Shown here: one piece after another, positions 14,271 to 16,361 of the stretch
Layout: every line of letters starts with the position of its first letter
Numbering within the stretch: the stretch's first letter is position 1
DNA from: Ignavibacteria bacterium
GTDB lineage: Bacteria > Bacteroidota > Ignavibacteria > Kapaibacteriales > UBA4661
NCBI GenBank assembly: GCA_013298375.1
Contig: JAAFHM010000044.1
Coordinates: 1-16,361 of the forward strand
Direction: 5' to 3'
Length of the DNA: 16,361 bases
Translations under genes and position numbers: made by a program
Notes under the pieces: generated by a model
The model's input: the letters and a program-made list of their open reading frames with translations, nothing else
What the model was told of the DNA's origin: nothing
The model's database searches: none

Positions 14271-15395
14271 TTACTTGTTGTTTTCAAGAGCTTCTATAAT
14301 TTTCAACGCAACACCACGAGAAGATTGAAAATTTTGCCCCGTAATGACTCTCCCGTCTTTTTCCACGTGCGCATTGGCTCTGCCGGAAAACTTGAATATA
14401 CCGCCGCGCTCTTCGATGGTTTTCTGAATGAGAAAGGGAAAATGTTTGAAGTATTCACCTTTCGCATCCTCATACGAATCGGGCCAGCCGCTTACCGTTT
14501 TTCCGGCAACTAAAAATTTCCCGTCTTTCGTTTTTAGGTGTGCGATGCCAGCCGTGCCGTGGCAAACCGAAGAAATAATACCGTTGTTGTCTTCATAGAC
14601 CTGCACGGCGATACGCTGTATATCGGCGTTTTCGGGAACGTCGTACATCGCGCTCCCGCCGCCGATGTAATGAACGGCTTTGTAGTTCCTGAAGTCAATT
14701 TCCTTCGGCGTTTTGGTATTACCGAGCGAGTACATGAAATCGGGATTGTACAAATAGGATTTTTGCAGAGTGTCGGACGTATTGACGTAGGCGATGGGGA
14801 TAGCACCGCCTTTGGGGCTTACAAAATCTACCGTGTAGCCTTGTGTTATGAAGGTGTGATAGGCATTAACAATTTCGGAATAACTATTGCCCGTCTCAAT
14901 AGCAGAACTCCCGTAAAAATGCGCATTCGAGACGATAAAGAGAATACGTTTTCCTGATTTGTTCGAGGACTTATTTGCGGCTGCTTTGCTGATAATTTTC
15001 CACTCGCCCTGAATCTTTTTCAGCAAAAACATATCCATAAATTCCTGCTTCCGTTCGGGAAGAAGAATTTCCGCCTTTGCTATGGCAATATCGCCGTAAT
15101 GCTCAATCGAAACAGTCCTGCCCAAGCGACCATTGAATGCGCCTTGTTCTTTTTGAAACCATTTTGTGTATTCCGCGATAGGCACTATCCACAGAGGCTT
15201 GTCTTTAGTGCTGAGGAAAAGATTTGCTTCTGTGTAAAAAGCCTTGCTGATAGTATCGGGCTTGTTGTAGGACGTGCCGTCGAGGTAGTTTTGAAGACAT
15301 TTCTCAATCAATGCCTGTTCTGATTGCGCAAATGACGCAATAGCTTGGAAGGCAAAGAAGATTGCCGGGATGAATTTCAGAACGATTCTTTTCAT
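14271..15395 (-). CDS. Exported NTF2-like / DJ-1-PfpI fusion protein
   Basis: A 374-residue two-domain protein. After a signal peptide (residues 1-23, MKRIVLKFIPAIFFAFQAIASFA), residues about 25-138 match an NTF2-like fold of the putative lumazine-binding type (ALIEKCLQNYLDGTSYNKPD, LPERKQEFMDMFLLKKIQGEWKIISKA). Residues about 148-372 are a DJ-1/PfpI domain of the Hsp31-like group. This has ILFIVSN at the first strand, ETGNSYSEI with Glu174, and the nucleophile elbow SVCHG with Cys278-His279. Hsp31 relatives act as chaperones or glyoxalase III and are normally cytoplasmic, so export and the NTF2-like fusion are notable. The in-frame ATG at 15461 would add 22 residues but lies upstream of the likely promoter, so I use 15395. 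It is the first gene of a probable three-gene operon of exported proteins. Confidence 0.84.
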   Translation of the reverse strand: MKRIVLKFIPAIFFAFQAIASFAQSEQALIEKCLQNYLDGTSYNKPDTISKAFYTEANLFLSTKDKPLWIVPIAEYTKWFQKEQGAFNGRLGRTVSIEHYGDIAIAKAEILLPERKQEFMDMFLLKKIQGEWKIISKAAANKSSNKSGKRILFIVSNAHFYGSSAIETGNSYSEIVNAYHTFITQGYTVDFVSPKGGAIPIAYVNTSDTLQKSYLYNPDFMYSLGNTKTPKEIDFRNYKAVHYIGGGSAMYDVPENADIQRIAVQVYEDNNGIISSVCHGTAGIAHLKTKDGKFLVAGKTVSGWPDSYEDAKGEYFKHFPFLIQKTIEERGGIFKFSGRANAHVEKDGRVITGQNFQSSRGVALKIIEALENNK

Positions 15396-15431
15396 AAAAC
15401 TTTGGGTTTTGGTGAATAAAAAAATGTTCCG

Positions 15432-15439
15432 CAAAGATA
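15432..15439 (-). promoter_or_regulatory. Bacteroidota-type -7 element for the exported-protein operon
   Basis: On the minus strand this reads TATCTTTG, a full match to the Bacteroidota TAnnTTTG -7 element. It lies 36 bases before the ATG at 15395. The nearest suitable TTG is 24 bases upstream, slightly farther than the usual 19-21, so the -33 part is weak. Position and direction suit transcription of the DJ-1 fusion, Nudix-like and hydrolase genes. Confidence 0.5.
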
Positions 15440-15511
15440 CATTGCAGCAATTTTCTATCACTCCAAGTCTATGAAAAACCCAGTCCGAATGTATAAAACA
15501 GGAGTAGAATG

Positions 15512-16361
15512 TTAGGTTTTTTGGAAGGTTGCAGGCGTAACACCAGTAATTTTTTTGAAGGCACTGTAAAAGGTACTGCTCGAATTAAATCCACATTCCA
15601 TGCCGACGGCATCTATTTTGAGATCGGTATTTTCTTTCAATAATCGCTTCGCCTCCCGAATCCGATACTCATTGATGAATTGGGTGAAATTTTTTTGCAA
15701 ATTATCGTTCAGAAATTGCGAAAGCAACTGAGGGCGAATGTTCAGTTCTTGCGCTAAAAGAGGCAAAGTAAGATTGGGAGTGGTGTATATTTTTTTGACT
15801 TCAAAGAGTGTGGTGATTTTTTCGTGAAGTTCGTTTGCCAGCTTTTCGTCTATCTTATTGATGTATTTATTGTTGGACGTTGTTATCACTCCCAGTTTGT
15901 CCTTCATGTAAAAAATAACCAGAAAAGAGACGTAAAAACCGAAGGAAAACGTTAATGCTCCCGAAATGTATGAGGTATATTTTCCAAAAAAATACGAAAG
16001 CCAAATAGCCGAAACACCGCATAAAATGGTCATTATCCACACGTCGTCATGGGTAATGAGATTGCGGGATGTGAAGAGTTTGGTAAAAACAGGTTTGGCG
16101 GCGAAAGCGGACAAAAGAATGAAAATGAGCCACTGATAATTGATGATTCGATATATCGGATTTCCCCATAAGTGCGGATATTCTTGGTACGGAAACAGCA
16201 CGCCAAAACCAATGGTAATCAGGAAGAGCGCGGCAAGACCATATTTTGCCAATGAGAGGTTGATACTCTGCAATTTCGATTGCACAAAAAAGTACAACAG
16301 AGGTCCGATGAAAAAACACGCTGACAGCCCGATTTGCAGATATATTTTGGGCAACTGATTG
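15512..16361 (-). CDS. AraC-family regulator with N-terminal membrane domain (partial)
   Basis: A transcription regulator, incomplete at its 5' end: the frame stays open to the window edge, and the only visible start is a TTG at 16354. About 283 codons are visible. The N-terminal part has at least five membrane segments (for example LSACFFIGPLLYFFV, YGLAALFLITIGFGVLF, QWLIFILLSAFAA, IMTILCGVSAIWLSYFFG and SGALTFSFGFYVSFLVIFYM). The last ~95 residues are an AraC/XylS double helix-turn-helix: LTLPLLAQELNIRPQLLSQFLND, FTQFINEYRIREAKRLL, then DAVGMECGFNSSSTFYSAFKKITGVTPATF. Such membrane-AraC fusions are common in Bacteroidota, and one or two further membrane segments are probably outside the window. 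It precedes the exported-protein operon on the same strand by 116 bases and is a plausible, unproven regulator of it. Sampled GC is about 38%. Confidence 0.9.
   Translation of the reverse strand, partial: NQLPKIYLQIGLSACFFIGPLLYFFVQSKLQSINLSLAKYGLAALFLITIGFGVLFPYQEYPHLWGNPIYRIINYQWLIFILLSAFAAKPVFTKLFTSRNLITHDDVWIMTILCGVSAIWLSYFFGKYTSYISGALTFSFGFYVSFLVIFYMKDKLGVITTSNNKYINKIDEKLANELHEKITTLFEVKKIYTTPNLTLPLLAQELNIRPQLLSQFLNDNLQKNFTQFINEYRIREAKRLLKENTDLKIDAVGMECGFNSSSTFYSAFKKITGVTPATFQKT

Noticed and set aside
15396..15461. Longer start (ATG 15461) for the DJ-1 fusion protein
   Set aside because: It would place 22 residues before a clean signal peptide and lies upstream of the TATCTTTG -7 element.
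15474..15520. AAAAACC...GGTTTTT pairing after the AraC gene as a terminator
   Set aside because: The arms are short and AT-rich with a loop of more than 30 bases; not convincing as an intrinsic terminator.
1..16361. CRISPR arrays, tRNA/rRNA genes, transposases, integrase or att sites
   Set aside because: No regularly spaced repeats, RNA gene signatures or mobile-element proteins were seen by reading both strands.

Overview
The window is 16.4 kb of a bacterial chromosome with 13 protein-coding genes, no RNA genes, no insertion sequences and no CRISPR array. The organism looks like a member of the Bacteroidota/Chlorobiota (FCB) group. The clues are a promoter with the Bacteroidota-type TTG-N19-TAnnTTTG layout (8812-8841), mostly absent Shine-Dalgarno sequences, a histidine kinase N-terminus of the type common in Bacteroidota, and an AraC-type regulator fused to a multi-pass membrane domain. 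Uma2 and a small DPIIEE-type protein suggest a lineage rich in accessory families. The species cannot be named from this sequence alone.

Left part (1-7136, all + strand): central carbon metabolism is interspersed with accessory genes. The order is glucose-6-phosphate isomerase (pgi), a short cofactor-dependent phosphoglycerate mutase (gpmA), a small SdpI-type membrane protein, a 65-residue small protein, an exported TldD/PmbA-type metallopeptidase, a Uma2-type PD-(D/E)XK protein, and class II fumarase (fumC). A clear intrinsic terminator follows fumC at 7096-7136.

Middle part (7147-12151, + strand): a small exported protein overlaps, through an ATGA junction, a membrane-anchored PHP-domain phosphoesterase. 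A two-component system follows. Its sensor kinase is broken by a single-base frameshift near 10733 inside the dimerisation helix, just after the phospho-accepting histidine. Adding one G restores an 823-residue kinase with a very large low-complexity sensor region. The OmpR-type response regulator downstream is intact.

Right part (12171-16361, all - strand): GC content is visibly lower in most places, roughly 35-52% in 60-base samples against about 55% in samples of pgi and fumC. Reading from the right edge, the order is a membrane AraC-type regulator cut by the window edge, an exported NTF2-like/DJ-1 fusion, an exported Nudix-like protein lacking the catalytic box, and an exported serine beta-lactamase-like hydrolase. 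The last three have signal peptides, gaps of 39 and 27 bases, and one recognisable -7 promoter element in front. They look like one transcription unit for a periplasmic or surface function, possibly controlled by the AraC-type protein. This exported cassette is the best candidate for an undescribed system, but its function is unknown and the link is inferred from gene order only.
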